DNA of 64,000 nt from Dokdonia sp. Dokd-P16. Lineage in GTDB: Bacteria; Bacteroidota; Bacteroidia; Flavobacteriales; Flavobacteriaceae. A program made the translations under genes and the position numbers. Shown piece by piece: positions 47,035 to 55,234 of the stretch. The first letter of the stretch is position 1, and each line of letters starts with the position of its first letter. A model generated the notes under the pieces. It searched no databases. It was not told where the DNA came from and worked only from the letters and a program-made list of their open reading frames with translations. The stretch covers positions 1,177,001 to 1,241,000 of the forward strand of contig NZ_CP029151.1 in the NCBI RefSeq assembly GCF_003095655.1, read 5' to 3'.

Positions 47035-47488
47035 TGAGTTTTGATAGTTGGATAATACAGCCTAGGTGTAATCCTTCGTGAAAATTATTAAAATCAAGTC
47101 CATGCTCTACTTTTGACAATGTTCCGCCCGTGGTAGAAAGCGTATATTCTTTAAAGTCTTTAAAAATACCCGCCTCATAATCTCTTTGAAGTGTCTTAAG
47201 AGTATCAAAAAGCATCTCGTGTATGAGACCTACTTCCTCCTGGGTTACATCTCTTTCTGGCTTTGTACCTTTTTTATAACTATTAATAAACTCCATAGAT
47301 ACAGCTGGCGTGAGACCAGAAAGTCCATAAGTAAGAAGTTGTTGTGTTGCGATGCTATGACCTATATTCCAGATAATATTATTATTGAAGCCATTTGGTA
47401 TTTTATTGAGTTCTTCAAGTGTGTGACTCTTAATAAAACGCTCTAGAAGGTGACGGTTTTTTAGACAAATATCAAAGGTGTATTCCAT
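47024..47488 (-). CDS. DinB-family protein
   Basis: This 154-residue four-helix-bundle protein has a first helix LLERFIKSHTLEELN, the metal-binding His in NIGHSIATQQLL and C-terminal His residues in NFHEGLHLGCI, matching the DinB/YfiT superfamily. Members bind a divalent metal; some are thiol transferases. The substrate is unknown. It is a single gene, convergent with the upstream lipoprotein. Confidence 0.85.
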   Translation of the reverse strand: MEYTFDICLKNRHLLERFIKSHTLEELNKIPNGFNNNIIWNIGHSIATQQLLTYGLSGLTPAVSMEFINSYKKGTKPERDVTQEEVGLIHEMLFDTLKTLQRDYEAGIFKDFKEYTLSTTGGTLSKVEHGLDFNNFHEGLHLGCIIQLSKLIKG

Positions 47489-47572
47489 TAGGTTTAATTT
47501 TTTCTAAAAATAATCCATTTTGGTAGAGATAGGCGGTATTTTTATACTGTAATTGAAATACACCACTTTATT

Positions 47573-47926
47573 TTGAAAAAAATCTACCACCTCTCTACCT
47601 GTAATACTTGCCAGCGCATTATTTCTGAAATTAACCCTAGTGATGATGTCATTATGCAAGACATTAAATCTGAGCCTATGACGTTATCTCAAGTAGAAGA
47701 GATGAAAGAAATGGAAGGGTCTTATGAAGCTCTTTTTAGCAAGCGAGCACAATTATATCGTAAACGCGGTCTTAATGAACAGACACTATCTGAAGATGAT
47801 TATAAAAATCTTATTCTAGAGCACTACACATTTTTAAAACGACCTGTTATGATAGTGAATGACGCAATATTTGTGGGAAACAGTAAAAAAGTAGTGGCTG
47901 CTGCTGTTGAAGCATTTGCAAAATAA
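47573..47926 (+). CDS. ArsC/Spx-like thioredoxin-fold protein
   Basis: This 117-residue protein has the HLSTCNTCQRIISEI motif (CxxC-like at residues 9-12) and FLKRPVMIVNDAIFVG, typical of the ArsC/YffB family. Members reduce arsenate or act as regulators such as Spx; arsenate reduction is not assured. The only nearby in-frame start is TTG at 47573. It is followed 6 bp later by an EamA transporter. Confidence 0.85.
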   Translation: MKKIYHLSTCNTCQRIISEINPSDDVIMQDIKSEPMTLSQVEEMKEMEGSYEALFSKRAQLYRKRGLNEQTLSEDDYKNLILEHYTFLKRPVMIVNDAIFVGNSKKVVAAAVEAFAK

Positions 47927-47932
47927 AAACCT

Positions 47933-48826
47933 ATGAGTAAGCGTCATCTCGCCTTTCTTGCAGCCTTTGGCGCTAGTTTTATTTACGGTATTAATCACAC
48001 GCTAGCAAAGGATTTGATGCCCACCTACATCGAGGCGTATGGATTTATTATGCTTAGGGTACTAGGAGCAGCGGTTCTATTCTGGATTACTAGTTTGTTT
48101 TTTCCCTCAGAAAAGATAGAATGTAAAGACTGGTGGCGTATGCTACTTTGCGCACTCTTTGGGATGACCATAAACATGCTCATGTTTTTTAAAGGGCTGC
48201 AATTATCTACTCCCATAAATAGCAGTGTGGTGATCACACTATCTCCCGTGATATTGCTTGTACTTTCTGCTATATTCTTAAAGGAAAAGATCACTTGGCT
48301 TAAAGGTTCTGGTATTGCTATAGGTCTAGTGGGTGCACTAGTTTTGATCCTCTTTGGCGCAAAAACACAAGAAAATGCCCCTAACATTACGCTAGGTAAC
48401 ATGCTCTTTATGATTAATGCTACCGCATACTCTGTCTATTTAATTCTTGTAAAACCACTCACTGCAAAATATTCGTCTATTACTTTAATGAAATGGTTTT
48501 TCCTTATTGCGGTATTTACAAACGCCCCTATCGGGCTTCCTCAATTTCTGGAAGTATCATGGAGTACTTTACCTCCTAATGTCATAGGAGTTATGGCTTT
48601 TGTGGTAGTAGGGACGACCTATCTTACCTATCTCTTTAATGTATTTGCTTTAAAACAGCTTAAACCATCAACCATAGGCGCATTTATATACCTGCAACCT
48701 CTTATTGCAACCATAGTAGCTATTATCTTGGGTGCAGATACGCTTACTACTATTAGGATTGTTGCTGCTGCACTTATTTTCTTAGGTGTATATTTAAGTA
48801 CTAAACGAAAAAAAGCAATTGCCTAA
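47933..48826 (+). CDS. EamA-family (DMT) transporter
   Basis: This 297-residue protein has ten TM helices in two EamA repeats (FLAAFGASFIYGINHTLAKDL, IMLRVLGAAVLFW in the first; TLGNMLFMINATAYSVYLI and FIYLQPLIATIVAIILG in the second). It probably exports a metabolite or amino acid; the substrate is unknown. Its 3' end overlaps the TTG start of the next gene by 8 bp. Confidence 0.9.
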   Translation: MSKRHLAFLAAFGASFIYGINHTLAKDLMPTYIEAYGFIMLRVLGAAVLFWITSLFFPSEKIECKDWWRMLLCALFGMTINMLMFFKGLQLSTPINSSVVITLSPVILLVLSAIFLKEKITWLKGSGIAIGLVGALVLILFGAKTQENAPNITLGNMLFMINATAYSVYLILVKPLTAKYSSITLMKWFFLIAVFTNAPIGLPQFLEVSWSTLPPNVIGVMAFVVVGTTYLTYLFNVFALKQLKPSTIGAFIYLQPLIATIVAIILGADTLTTIRIVAAALIFLGVYLSTKRKKAIA

Positions 48827-49949
48827 AATCACCACTCAAGAGTATTTTACTATAAACGACATCCCTGACACGACCTTCAGAGAGTTAGGTTGTGATCAAA
48901 TCTTTTACTTTTCAAAACTATTTTTGGCTTCCTTTGAAGAGGCAAATAGCACGATAGATTATCGATATTTGGTTTTCAGGAGTAAAGAGCAACCTATAGC
49001 TATTGCTATTCTCCAGCGGGTACGTGTCTCTCTTGAAGGCGCACCGAGCAATCTTCCATATTATCAAAAGCTAGCCAAATCTGTACAATGCTACCTAAGC
49101 AATAAAAAAACGCATATTCTAGTTTGCGGGAACGTGTTCTTAAGCGGGGAGTATGGGATATGGGTTAAACAAGGAATAGATAGAAGACGTATTTATGATA
49201 TGCTTTCGCGAAAGCTTAAAAAATTGCAAAAATTAACTAAGTCAAGTGTTTGTTTTTTAAAAGACTTTAATGCCGCACAAGACACCGCTGCAAGTGTAGT
49301 AGAAAAACAGCACTTTCAATCATTTGCCGTCGAACCTAACATGCACGTACATGTTACTCGGAAAGATTTTGAGGAATATAAAAGCTCTTTGAAATCAAAA
49401 TACCGTATAAAAGTTAATAAGGCAGACTCGTCTAGTAACGCTCTTGTACAAAATTCACTTACCGCAAACGAAATAAGAACTCATAAAGAAAAACTTAAAT
49501 CCTTATATCTAGATGTTGCAGAGAAAGCCTTGTTTAACACTGCTTTTATTGACATTGAAACCTACGCATTACTTAAAGAGCGGTTTCCCGAAAATGTAAT
49601 CATTAGCACCTATAGTAAGAAAGATGAAATAGTAGGATTCTCAACCGCTTTTTTACATAACGAACAGCTCAGTGCTCATTATGTGGGGCTTGATTATACC
49701 ACAAATAAAACAGATGCCATCTACCCAAGAATGTTAAACGATTATATTCGATTAGGTCTTTTACTAGGGGTGAAAGACATTAACTTAGGCAGAACTGCAT
49801 CTGAAATTAAAAGTACTCTAGGAGCAACGCCAGAGCACTTAAGATGTTATATAAAACACCGTCGTACTGTGGCAAATATGTTTTTTAAACCATTTATACG
49901 CCAGATTAAAATGACGGAATATAAACAACATAACCCATTTAAAATTTAA
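48819..49949 (+). CDS. FemAB-like/GNAT acyltransferase-related protein
   Basis: This 376-residue protein has an N-terminal GNAT-like half and a C-terminal half with LKSKYRIKVNKAD, VGFSTAFLHNEQLSAHYVGLDY and NLGRTASEIKSTLGA, which resembles the FemAB or peptidogalycan-recognition superfamily. The reaction is unknown. It begins with TTG at 48819 inside the preceding transporter gene. A palindrome variant (49201-49216) encodes MLSRKLKK. Confidence 0.7.
   Translation: MPKITTQEYFTINDIPDTTFRELGCDQIFYFSKLFLASFEEANSTIDYRYLVFRSKEQPIAIAILQRVRVSLEGAPSNLPYYQKLAKSVQCYLSNKKTHILVCGNVFLSGEYGIWVKQGIDRRRIYDMLSRKLKKLQKLTKSSVCFLKDFNAAQDTAASVVEKQHFQSFAVEPNMHVHVTRKDFEEYKSSLKSKYRIKVNKADSSSNALVQNSLTANEIRTHKEKLKSLYLDVAEKALFNTAFIDIETYALLKERFPENVIISTYSKKDEIVGFSTAFLHNEQLSAHYVGLDYTTNKTDAIYPRMLNDYIRLGLLLGVKDINLGRTASEIKSTLGATPEHLRCYIKHRRTVANMFFKPFIRQIKMTEYKQHNPFKI
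49201..49216. repeat. Dispersed palindrome copy (TGCTTTCGCGAAAGCT), coding (LSRK)
   Basis: Inside the FemAB-like gene. The 14-bp core is exact; both outer bases differ and no longer pair. Confidence 0.93.
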
Positions 49950-50124
49950 ATTCAATAGCATCTACTTAGCGTAGATACTATTATATCTTCATTAAATTAT
50001 GGTTATCAATCTACACTAATATTGAAAAATTTAAGTAAGCTGCTATTCATTTGACCTTCGTCAAAATCTCAGTAAACTCCTCTCACATCTATATTTTTAT
50101 AAACTAGATATTGCTAAATATAGT

Positions 50125-50155
50125 AAATAAGTGTTAAAAATTTTAACACTTATTT
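50125..50155. repeat. 31-bp AT-rich inverted repeat upstream of the SnoaL-like gene
   Basis: AAATAAGTGTTAAAA (50125-50139) and TTTTAACACTTATTT (50141-50155) are exact reverse complements around one A. It sits 80 bp before the ATG at 50235 and 176 bp after the preceding stop. An operator or terminator role is possible. The rest of the 285-bp gap holds only a short ATCTAC/GTAGAT hairpin (49960-49976). Confidence 0.85.
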
Positions 50156-50234
50156 TAACATTCACATAATTAGCAAACATATTTCTAAAAAAACTTCACT
50201 ACATTTATTGCGAACAACTTAAAATCAAATACTT

Positions 50235-50603
50235 ATGAAAACTAATGAAATTGCAAATAATTTAGTGAGCTGGTGTAATGAAGGTAATTATGAGCGTTGC
50301 TATAAGGAATTATACAGCCCTAATATTGTAAGCTTAGAACCCGCTTGGGCAGAAAACGCGCGTGCAGAAGGAATGCAAGAAGTTGCAAAGAAAGGAGAAT
50401 GGTGGGAAAATACTTTTGAAGTACACAGCAGTAAAGCAAGCGAGCCTACAGTAGCAGATAATTGGTTTTCTGTGCGCTTTGATATGGACACTACACATAA
50501 ACCTAGTCAGCAGCGTTCACAAACATCTGAGCTTGCCGTATATCAAGTAAAAGATGGAAAAATTGTACAAGAGCAGTTTTTCTATGATATGCCTGGACAA
50601 TAA
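50235..50603 (+). CDS. SnoaL/NTF2-like protein
   Basis: This 122-residue protein is a cone-fold (NTF2-like) domain with NNLVSWCNEGNYERCYKELYSPNIVSLEPAW and a final strand run KDGKIVQEQFFYDM. No catalytic residues can be assigned. It is a single gene, preceded by a 31-bp inverted repeat and followed by a bidirectional terminator. Confidence 0.78.
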   Translation: MKTNEIANNLVSWCNEGNYERCYKELYSPNIVSLEPAWAENARAEGMQEVAKKGEWWENTFEVHSSKASEPTVADNWFSVRFDMDTTHKPSQQRSQTSELAVYQVKDGKIVQEQFFYDMPGQ

Positions 50604-50608
50604 ATAAA

Positions 50609-50654
50609 AAATCCCGGGTTTATCATGCGTTTGCACATTGTATACCCGGGATTT
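50609..50654. terminator. Bidirectional intrinsic terminator
   Basis: AAATCCCGGGT (50609-50619) pairs with ACCCGGGATTT (50644-50654) around a 24-nt loop. It ends the SnoaL-like and thioesterase genes, which converge here. Confidence 0.8.
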
Positions 50655-50671
50655 CCTTATTATGCTTACTA

Positions 50672-51145
50672 CTACTTATCTATAGGCATTTGCCCATGTG
50701 AGCGCATGTCTTCCTTAGTAAGAATTTTAAAGTCTGGTGTTTTTGGTGCATTTTCGAGCATAGGCGTTAATGCTTCTGGTAGTCCGATAGTTTTACGAGT
50801 AGTAAGATCAATCCAAGCTCCCATCATGCTTCCGCGAGCTAGGTTTCTACCTTTGTAATCATAAAAATTGTGTACAAACTTGAAGAACATACCATCTTCA
50901 CTAGCTCCACCTAGTTCAAATGTTACGGTAATAGGCTTGCCTTGAAAAGCTTCTTTAAAGAAGAACAACTGCTCGTGAAAAATTACTGGTCCTATATTAT
51001 GAGTTACCATTTCTCGTTGGCTTAGTCCGTTCTCAATCATATAGCCCATACGAGTATGAGACATAAAATTTACATAGGCAGAGTTTGCTAGATGACGATT
51101 TGCATCTATATCACTCCATCGTATATCAAATTCCTTCGTGTACAT
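50672..51145 (-). CDS. Acyl-CoA thioesterase, 4HBT hotdog fold
   Basis: This 157-residue protein has the start FDIRWSDIDANRHLANSAYVNF, the hotdog pattern with catalytic Asp of the 4-hydroxybenzoyl-CoA thioesterase family. It hydrolyses acyl-CoA thioesters; chain preference is unknown. It lies 93 bp downstream of a TetR regulator on the same strand, which could control it. Confidence 0.87.
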   Translation of the reverse strand: MYTKEFDIRWSDIDANRHLANSAYVNFMSHTRMGYMIENGLSQREMVTHNIGPVIFHEQLFFFKEAFQGKPITVTFELGGASEDGMFFKFVHNFYDYKGRNLARGSMMGAWIDLTTRKTIGLPEALTPMLENAPKTPDFKILTKEDMRSHGQMPIDK

Positions 51146-51238
51146 ATTATAATTATTTAATGCGCTTATGCGCTATAGTTAGTGCTGTTTAGTTTGTAAA
51201 ATTACAATTTCAAAATCTTTTATTGCCTTAAGAATAGG

Positions 51239-51829
51239 TTAAGAATCCCGACGCAATACCCCAAGCGCGTTGTATACAATTTGCTGTAAAATATCGCGAT
51301 TTCTCAAAAACATTCCTGTAGTACGTATTCCTTGAAAAGTGCAGAATAGAAAATAAGCATACTGTGATGCAGACTGCTTTGTGTTTATGAGTTGTGCATC
51401 TTGACCTTCTTGCACTAAGCCTTTAAAAAACTCTATTCTGTGCTCTTGCATCTTCTCGAGATAATCTCTTATTGACTCGTCCTCCCTACTAAGCTCCACT
51501 TTGCAGTTTATACTAAAACAACCTCTTCCTTGGCTGTCTTTTACAATCTCCTCTATAAAATTTTCAAATACAAAACGAATTCCCTCTAGCGGATTAGATG
51601 CTCGTACTAAAGCATTTGTATAAATCTTTTCATTTTCTTCTTGGTACTGTATTAATAAGATTTTATAAATGGCTTTTTTATTGCCAAACGAATTGTATAT
51701 ACTCGACCTATTAAGTCCCGTAACTTCTACAAGATTACTCATGCTTGTACCGTTATATCCTTTTTGCCAAAACAAATCTCTTGCTTTTGCTAGTACAATT
51801 TCTCTATCAAAATCTTCGGTTCTAGGCAT
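51239..51829 (-). CDS. TetR/AcrR-family transcriptional regulator
   Basis: This 196-residue protein has an N-terminal HTH (ARDLFWQKGYNGTSMSNLVEVTGLNRSSIYNSFGNKKAIY, within residues 12-52). The C-terminal ligand domain has GRGCFSINCKVEL, a common TetR_C pattern. A TATCTTTA element (51851-51858) lies 22 bp before its ATG. The regulated gene may be the downstream thioesterase or the divergent hydrolase. Confidence 0.93.
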   Translation of the reverse strand: MPRTEDFDREIVLAKARDLFWQKGYNGTSMSNLVEVTGLNRSSIYNSFGNKKAIYKILLIQYQEENEKIYTNALVRASNPLEGIRFVFENFIEEIVKDSQGRGCFSINCKVELSREDESIRDYLEKMQEHRIEFFKGLVQEGQDAQLINTKQSASQYAYFLFCTFQGIRTTGMFLRNRDILQQIVYNALGVLRRDS

Positions 51830-51850
51830 TTTATGAGGTTATAATCTTGA

Positions 51851-51858
51851 TAAAGATA
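51851..51858 (-). promoter_or_regulatory. Putative -7 element TATCTTTA before the TetR gene
   Basis: Read on the minus strand, 22 bp before the ATG. Same octamer as before four other genes in the window. Confidence 0.35.
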
Positions 51859-51923
51859 ATTGGAATGTTTGTTTCACAAAAGAAAACATTAAATAAAACT
51901 ACTTTCTATAGGTTTGATTATTA

Positions 51924-51939
51924 CGCTTTCGCGAAAGCT
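51924..51939. repeat. Dispersed palindrome copy (CGCTTTCGCGAAAGCT)
   Basis: It lies in the divergent gap between the TetR and hydrolase genes, with TTA on the left and TAA on the right. The last base differs from the 16-mer. Confidence 0.95.
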
Positions 51940-52001
51940 TAATTCTACCTATTTTTATATTCTCTTAATAGTTTTTTACTAATAGTACACCACCTAACAT
52001 A

Positions 52002-52973
52002 ATGCCCATTGTACCCTCACGTTTTCGCGCAAGCGGACTTTTTAAAGACCCACATTTTTCGACTATTTATTCTGCAAAGATTAGACGTGTAAAGGGGATC
52101 ACGCAAACTCGAGAGCGTATGGAGCTTCCAGATAGAGATTATATAGATATAGACTGGACTCTAGCCGCGACACCACAGGGAGACAACATTAAAAAAGTCG
52201 CGGTATTATTACATGGACTTGAGGGAGACGCACAGCGACCTTATATACTAGGTACTGCAAAGTTGTTGAGTAATCATGGTTATGATGTGGCTGCTATAAA
52301 CTTTAGAGGGTGCAGTGGTAGCCAAAATAGATTGTATAGATCATACCACAGCGGCGATACCGGCGATATTAGATTTGTAGTAAACACTCTCGTTACTAGA
52401 GCATACAACCATATTAATCTATATGGAGTAAGTCTAGGAGGCAATGCAGTGCTCAAGTATCTAGGAGAGCAAGATGATATACCCTCACAAGTGACCTGTG
52501 CTGCCTGCATAGGTGTTCCAGCAGATCTTAAGGCTTCCCTTGAGCAACTTACAAAAAGGGAAAATATCATTTATCGCACATCATTTTTAGTACACCTTAG
52601 AGCTAAGTATCGCAAGAAAATGCAACAGTTTCCTGATAAGATGAATAAGGAAGAATATAAAAAAATCAATAGCTTAAAACGTTTTGACGATCTGTATACC
52701 GCACCCGCACACGGCTTTGAGGATGCACTTGATTATTATGCCAGAGCAAGTAGCTTTGACTACCTTGATAAAATTACTATACCTACCCTTATTCTCAATG
52801 CAAAGAATGATAGCTTTCTCCACGGTGATTGCTATCCAATCGCACAGGCAAAAAATTCTAATATTATACACTTAGAAATGCCAGACCATGGAGGTCACGT
52901 AGGATTTTATATGAAAGGAGAATTTTACTATAATGAACTGCGTACTCTAGAGTTTTTTCAAAAAAATATGTAG
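52002..52973 (+). CDS. YheT-like alpha/beta hydrolase
   Basis: This 323-residue protein has the oxyanion segment VLLHGLEGDAQRPYI, INFRGCSGS, nucleophile Ser in YGVSLGGNAVLKYLGE and His in PDHGGHVGF, typical of the YheT/EMB8 hydrolases. Substrate is unknown; esterase or lipid-related activity is plausible. A degenerate palindrome (52020-52035) encodes SRFRAS near the N terminus. Confidence 0.88.
   Translation: MPIVPSRFRASGLFKDPHFSTIYSAKIRRVKGITQTRERMELPDRDYIDIDWTLAATPQGDNIKKVAVLLHGLEGDAQRPYILGTAKLLSNHGYDVAAINFRGCSGSQNRLYRSYHSGDTGDIRFVVNTLVTRAYNHINLYGVSLGGNAVLKYLGEQDDIPSQVTCAACIGVPADLKASLEQLTKRENIIYRTSFLVHLRAKYRKKMQQFPDKMNKEEYKKINSLKRFDDLYTAPAHGFEDALDYYARASSFDYLDKITIPTLILNAKNDSFLHGDCYPIAQAKNSNIIHLEMPDHGGHVGFYMKGEFYYNELRTLEFFQKNM
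52020..52035. repeat. Degenerate dispersed palindrome, coding
   Basis: CGTTTTCGCGCAAGCG, 80 bp from the intact copy at 51924. It shares TTTTCGCGYAAGC with the relatives at 18101 and 32802. Confidence 0.5.
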
Positions 52974-52991
52974 TAAAAAGTAAGCGTTAGT

Positions 52992-52999
52992 TATCTTTA
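52992..52999 (+). promoter_or_regulatory. Putative -7 element TATCTTTA for azurin
   Basis: It lies 24 bp before the azurin ATG; a transcript would start near 53006. No -33 box. Confidence 0.35.
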
Positions 53000-53023
53000 T
53001 ATTAATAAACAAAACTATAAATT

Positions 53024-53530
53024 ATGAGAATTAAAGGATTTCTAGCAGTGATTGCACTAGCTACTATAATGGTAAGTTGTGGAGAAGGGGAGAAAAAAGA
53101 AACTAAAGAGACTGTAAAAATAGGATCAAAAAAAGCTGCTACAAAAGCAGATGAGAACACTGTAAATCTAGCACTTGCAGGTAATGACCTCATGAAATAT
53201 GACAAGAGCGAGCTTAGTGCAAAAGCTGGACAAGAGGTAACTCTTACCTTTCGTCATACTGGAAAAATAGGGATTAAAGTTATGGGACATAACTTTGTAT
53301 TACTTAAGCAAGGTACTTCAATACCAGAATTTTCGGCAGCAGCAGCTACCGCTGGTGAGGCAAAAGACTGGATTGCAAATGAAGACCAGATTATAGCACA
53401 CACAAAAATGATAGGTGGTGGCCAGACTACTTCAGTAACATTTACTGCTCCAGCAGCTGGAACTTATGACTTTATCTGTAGTTTTCCAGGACATTCTGGA
53501 TTAATGAAAGGAAAGTTTATTGTGGAGTAA
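53024..53530 (+). CDS. Azurin-like blue copper lipoprotein
   Basis: This 168-residue protein has a signal with lipobox Cys (IALATIMVSC), a charged linker, then a cupredoxin domain. Copper ligands are visible as His in VMGHNFVL and the loop CSFPGHSGLMKG (Cys, His, Met), the azurin pattern. It should carry electrons at the cell envelope, for example to cytochrome oxidase or nitrite reductase, though no partner is nearby. It is followed by a strong terminator. Confidence 0.95.
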   Translation: MRIKGFLAVIALATIMVSCGEGEKKETKETVKIGSKKAATKADENTVNLALAGNDLMKYDKSELSAKAGQEVTLTFRHTGKIGIKVMGHNFVLLKQGTSIPEFSAAAATAGEAKDWIANEDQIIAHTKMIGGGQTTSVTFTAPAAGTYDFICSFPGHSGLMKGKFIVE

Positions 53531-53552
53531 ATCACACCACATGTAAATTAAT

Positions 53553-53590
53553 AAAAGCCATCATGAGTTGTAACTCATGATGGCTTTTTT
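53553..53590 (+). terminator. Strong intrinsic terminator after azurin
   Basis: A 17-bp perfect stem (53553-53569 with 53572-53588) with a very short GT loop, followed by T residues. The A-run on the left may let it also end the convergent arfB transcript. Confidence 0.93.
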
Positions 53591-53628
53591 CATTACTCTA
53601 TATTCTTCTATAGTAAACCGAATGTCAA

Positions 53629-54030
53629 TTAATACGACGGTTTGCGTCTGTTTGCTTTCTTTTCAGATTGCACTTTTTTAGTATTAAGGCGTTTAAGTTT
53701 TGCCATCTTAGAAGGACGTTTCTTTATTCTAACCTTAGGCCTTTGTACAGCTACCTCTAATAATGCAAACAGGCGTTTTATCACGTCCTCTTTATTTTTA
53801 TGCTGGCTACGTGAGGTTTGAGAAGCGAGCAGCAACACTCCTTCTCTTGTAAGCCTATGACTAAGCTTTTCTTTGAGTAACTCAAGCTCTACCCCTGATA
53901 CTGCAGCAGATTCATACATACCCCAAGATAACTCTACTCTTGAACTTGTTTTATTTGCATGCTGTCCTCCTGGCCCACTACTTCTCGTTGCCTTAAATGT
54001 AAGTTCGGTAAGTAGTAGCTCCTTGTTCAT
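53629..54030 (-). CDS. arfB: ArfB-like peptidyl-tRNA hydrolase (ribosome rescue)
   Basis: This 133-residue protein has the peptide-release motif [17 protein letters not shown] (GGQ near residues 21-23) and a basic C-terminal tail ([16 protein letters not shown]) that enters the mRNA channel of stalled ribosomes. ArfB releases nascent chains without a stop codon. Its ATG overlaps the stop of an upstream 44-codon DUF2256 gene by 4 bp. Confidence 0.93.
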   Translation of the reverse strand: MNKELLLTELTFKATRSSGPGGQHANKTSSRVELSWGMYESAAVSGVELELLKEKLSHRLTREGVLLLASQTSRSQHKNKEDVIKRLFALLEVAVQRPKVRIKKRPSKMAKLKRLNTKKVQSEKKANRRKPSY

Positions 54031-54161
54031 TGTTTTTTATTTCTTCTACATCGCTCACTGCAATAAATTACTTCATCCCAGTTTTTCTCCCACTTCTTGC
54101 GCCATGCAAAGGGTCTTTCACAAACGGGACATACTTTTGTAGGAAGGTGCTGTTTTTTCAA
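54027..54161 (-). CDS. DUF2256 mini-protein (zinc-binding)
   Basis: A 44-residue frame begins with TTG at 54161 ([17 protein letters not shown]) and continues [23 protein letters not shown], ending NKKQ. The two Cys pairs, CPVC (residues 11-14) and CSERC (34-38), with the central W-K-W pattern, are diagnostic of DUF2256. Function is unknown. The stop overlaps the arfB ATG (ATGA at 54027-54030), so the two are translationally coupled. The threonine dehydrogenase gene ends 9 bp upstream. Confidence 0.85.
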   Translation of the reverse strand: MKKQHLPTKVCPVCERPFAWRKKWEKNWDEVIYCSERCRRNKKQ

Positions 54162-54170
54162 AATTTGGGC

Positions 54171-55121
54171 TTAACTGTATTGTAATTTAAGATTATCAAG
54201 CATAATCTTAGTAATAGCGTCTAGGTCAAATTTATGTTCCCATCCCCAATCCTTTCTTGCTTCACTGTCATCTATAGAACCTGGCCAAGAATCTGCTATG
54301 GCTTGTCTAAAATCTGGTTCATATTCGATCTCAAACGCAGGAATTACTTTTTGAATACTTTGAGCTACATCTTCTGGCGCAAAGCTTACTCCTCCAAGAT
54401 TATATGACGAGCGTATTTTTACATCCTTTTTAGGAGCATCCATGATATTTATAGTTGCTCTTATTGCATCTTCCATATACATCATAGGCAACACTGTTCC
54501 CTCCTGCAAGAAACAACGATAGTTACCATGTTTAAGTGCTCTGTGGTATATATCTACTGCATAATCTGTAGTTCCACCACCAGGTTCTGTTGTATAACTT
54601 ATAAGCCCTGGGTAGCGTATGCTTCTCACATCTACACCGTACTTTTTATGATAGTACTCACACCAGCGTTCTCCTGTTTGTTTTGAAATTCCATACACAG
54701 TTGATGGTTCCATAACCGTAAGTTGGGGAGTATTTTCTGAAGGAGTAGTTTCTCCAAAAACAGCAATACTTGATGGCCAAAATACCTTTTTAACCTTCTT
54801 GTCTTTTGCTAAGTTTAAAATATGAAACAGCGTTGTCATATTAAGATGCCAAGCTTTGGCAGGAAAACGCTCTGCAATGGCAGATAGCATGGCTGCCATT
54901 AAATAAACTGTATCAATTTTATATCTAAAAATTACATCTTCTACCGCAGCAAAGTCTGTAGCATCCAGCAGCTCAAAGTGTCCCTCACTCATCAGCTCTT
55001 CGTTGCCTTCACGGATGTCACTGGCTACAACTTTATCTGCACCAAATCTGTTACGTAAAGCAATGGTAAGCTCCGTTCCTATCTGACCGCAAGCTCCTAT
55101 GATGAGTATTCTAGATTTCAT
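54171..55121 (-). CDS. L-threonine 3-dehydrogenase, SDR type
   Basis: This 316-residue extended SDR has NAD motif GACGQIGTEL (residues 8-17), catalytic Ser/Tyr/Lys in FWPSSIAVFG and STVYGISKQTGERW. The sequence RSIRYPGLISYTTEPGGGTTDYAVDIY and ADSWPGSIDDSEARKDWGW are those of the GalE-like threonine dehydrogenase known from Flavobacterium frigidimaris. It oxidises threonine to 2-amino-3-ketobutyrate. The Kbl ligase partner is not in the window. A palindrome copy lies 21 bp before the ATG. Confidence 0.9.
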   Translation of the reverse strand: MKSRILIIGACGQIGTELTIALRNRFGADKVVASDIREGNEELMSEGHFELLDATDFAAVEDVIFRYKIDTVYLMAAMLSAIAERFPAKAWHLNMTTLFHILNLAKDKKVKKVFWPSSIAVFGETTPSENTPQLTVMEPSTVYGISKQTGERWCEYYHKKYGVDVRSIRYPGLISYTTEPGGGTTDYAVDIYHRALKHGNYRCFLQEGTVLPMMYMEDAIRATINIMDAPKKDVKIRSSYNLGGVSFAPEDVAQSIQKVIPAFEIEYEPDFRQAIADSWPGSIDDSEARKDWGWEHKFDLDAITKIMLDNLKLQYS

Positions 55122-55141
55122 ATTGTGTGTTTTTAGTAGTA

Positions 55142-55157
55142 CGCTTTCGCGAAAGCG
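55142..55157. repeat. Dispersed palindrome copy, perfect 16-mer
   Basis: Divergent gap between threonine dehydrogenase and the lipoprotein gene, 20 bp before the former's ATG. Symmetry extends to TA on both sides (55140-55159). Confidence 0.97.
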
Positions 55158-55179
55158 TATGCAAACTTAATCATAAATA

Positions 55180-55211
55180 TTGCGCGTATATACCCAATTA
55201 ACCTACTTTTG
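55180..55211 (+). promoter_or_regulatory. Bacteroidota-type promoter (TTG, 21 bp, TACTTTTG)
   Basis: TTG at 55180-55182 is followed 21 bp later by TACTTTTG (55204-55211). This is the only case in the window with both -33 and -7 boxes at near-consensus spacing. Transcription should start near 55218, 17 nt before the lipoprotein ATG. Confidence 0.6.
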
Positions 55212-55234
55212 TTAAGCGCTCAGTATAAGATTTT

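Noticed and set aside
49950-50234. A hidden small gene or RNA in the largest gap
   Set aside because: No open frame over 30 codons with a plausible start was found, and no tRNA-like or conserved RNA pattern is visible; only inverted repeats are present.
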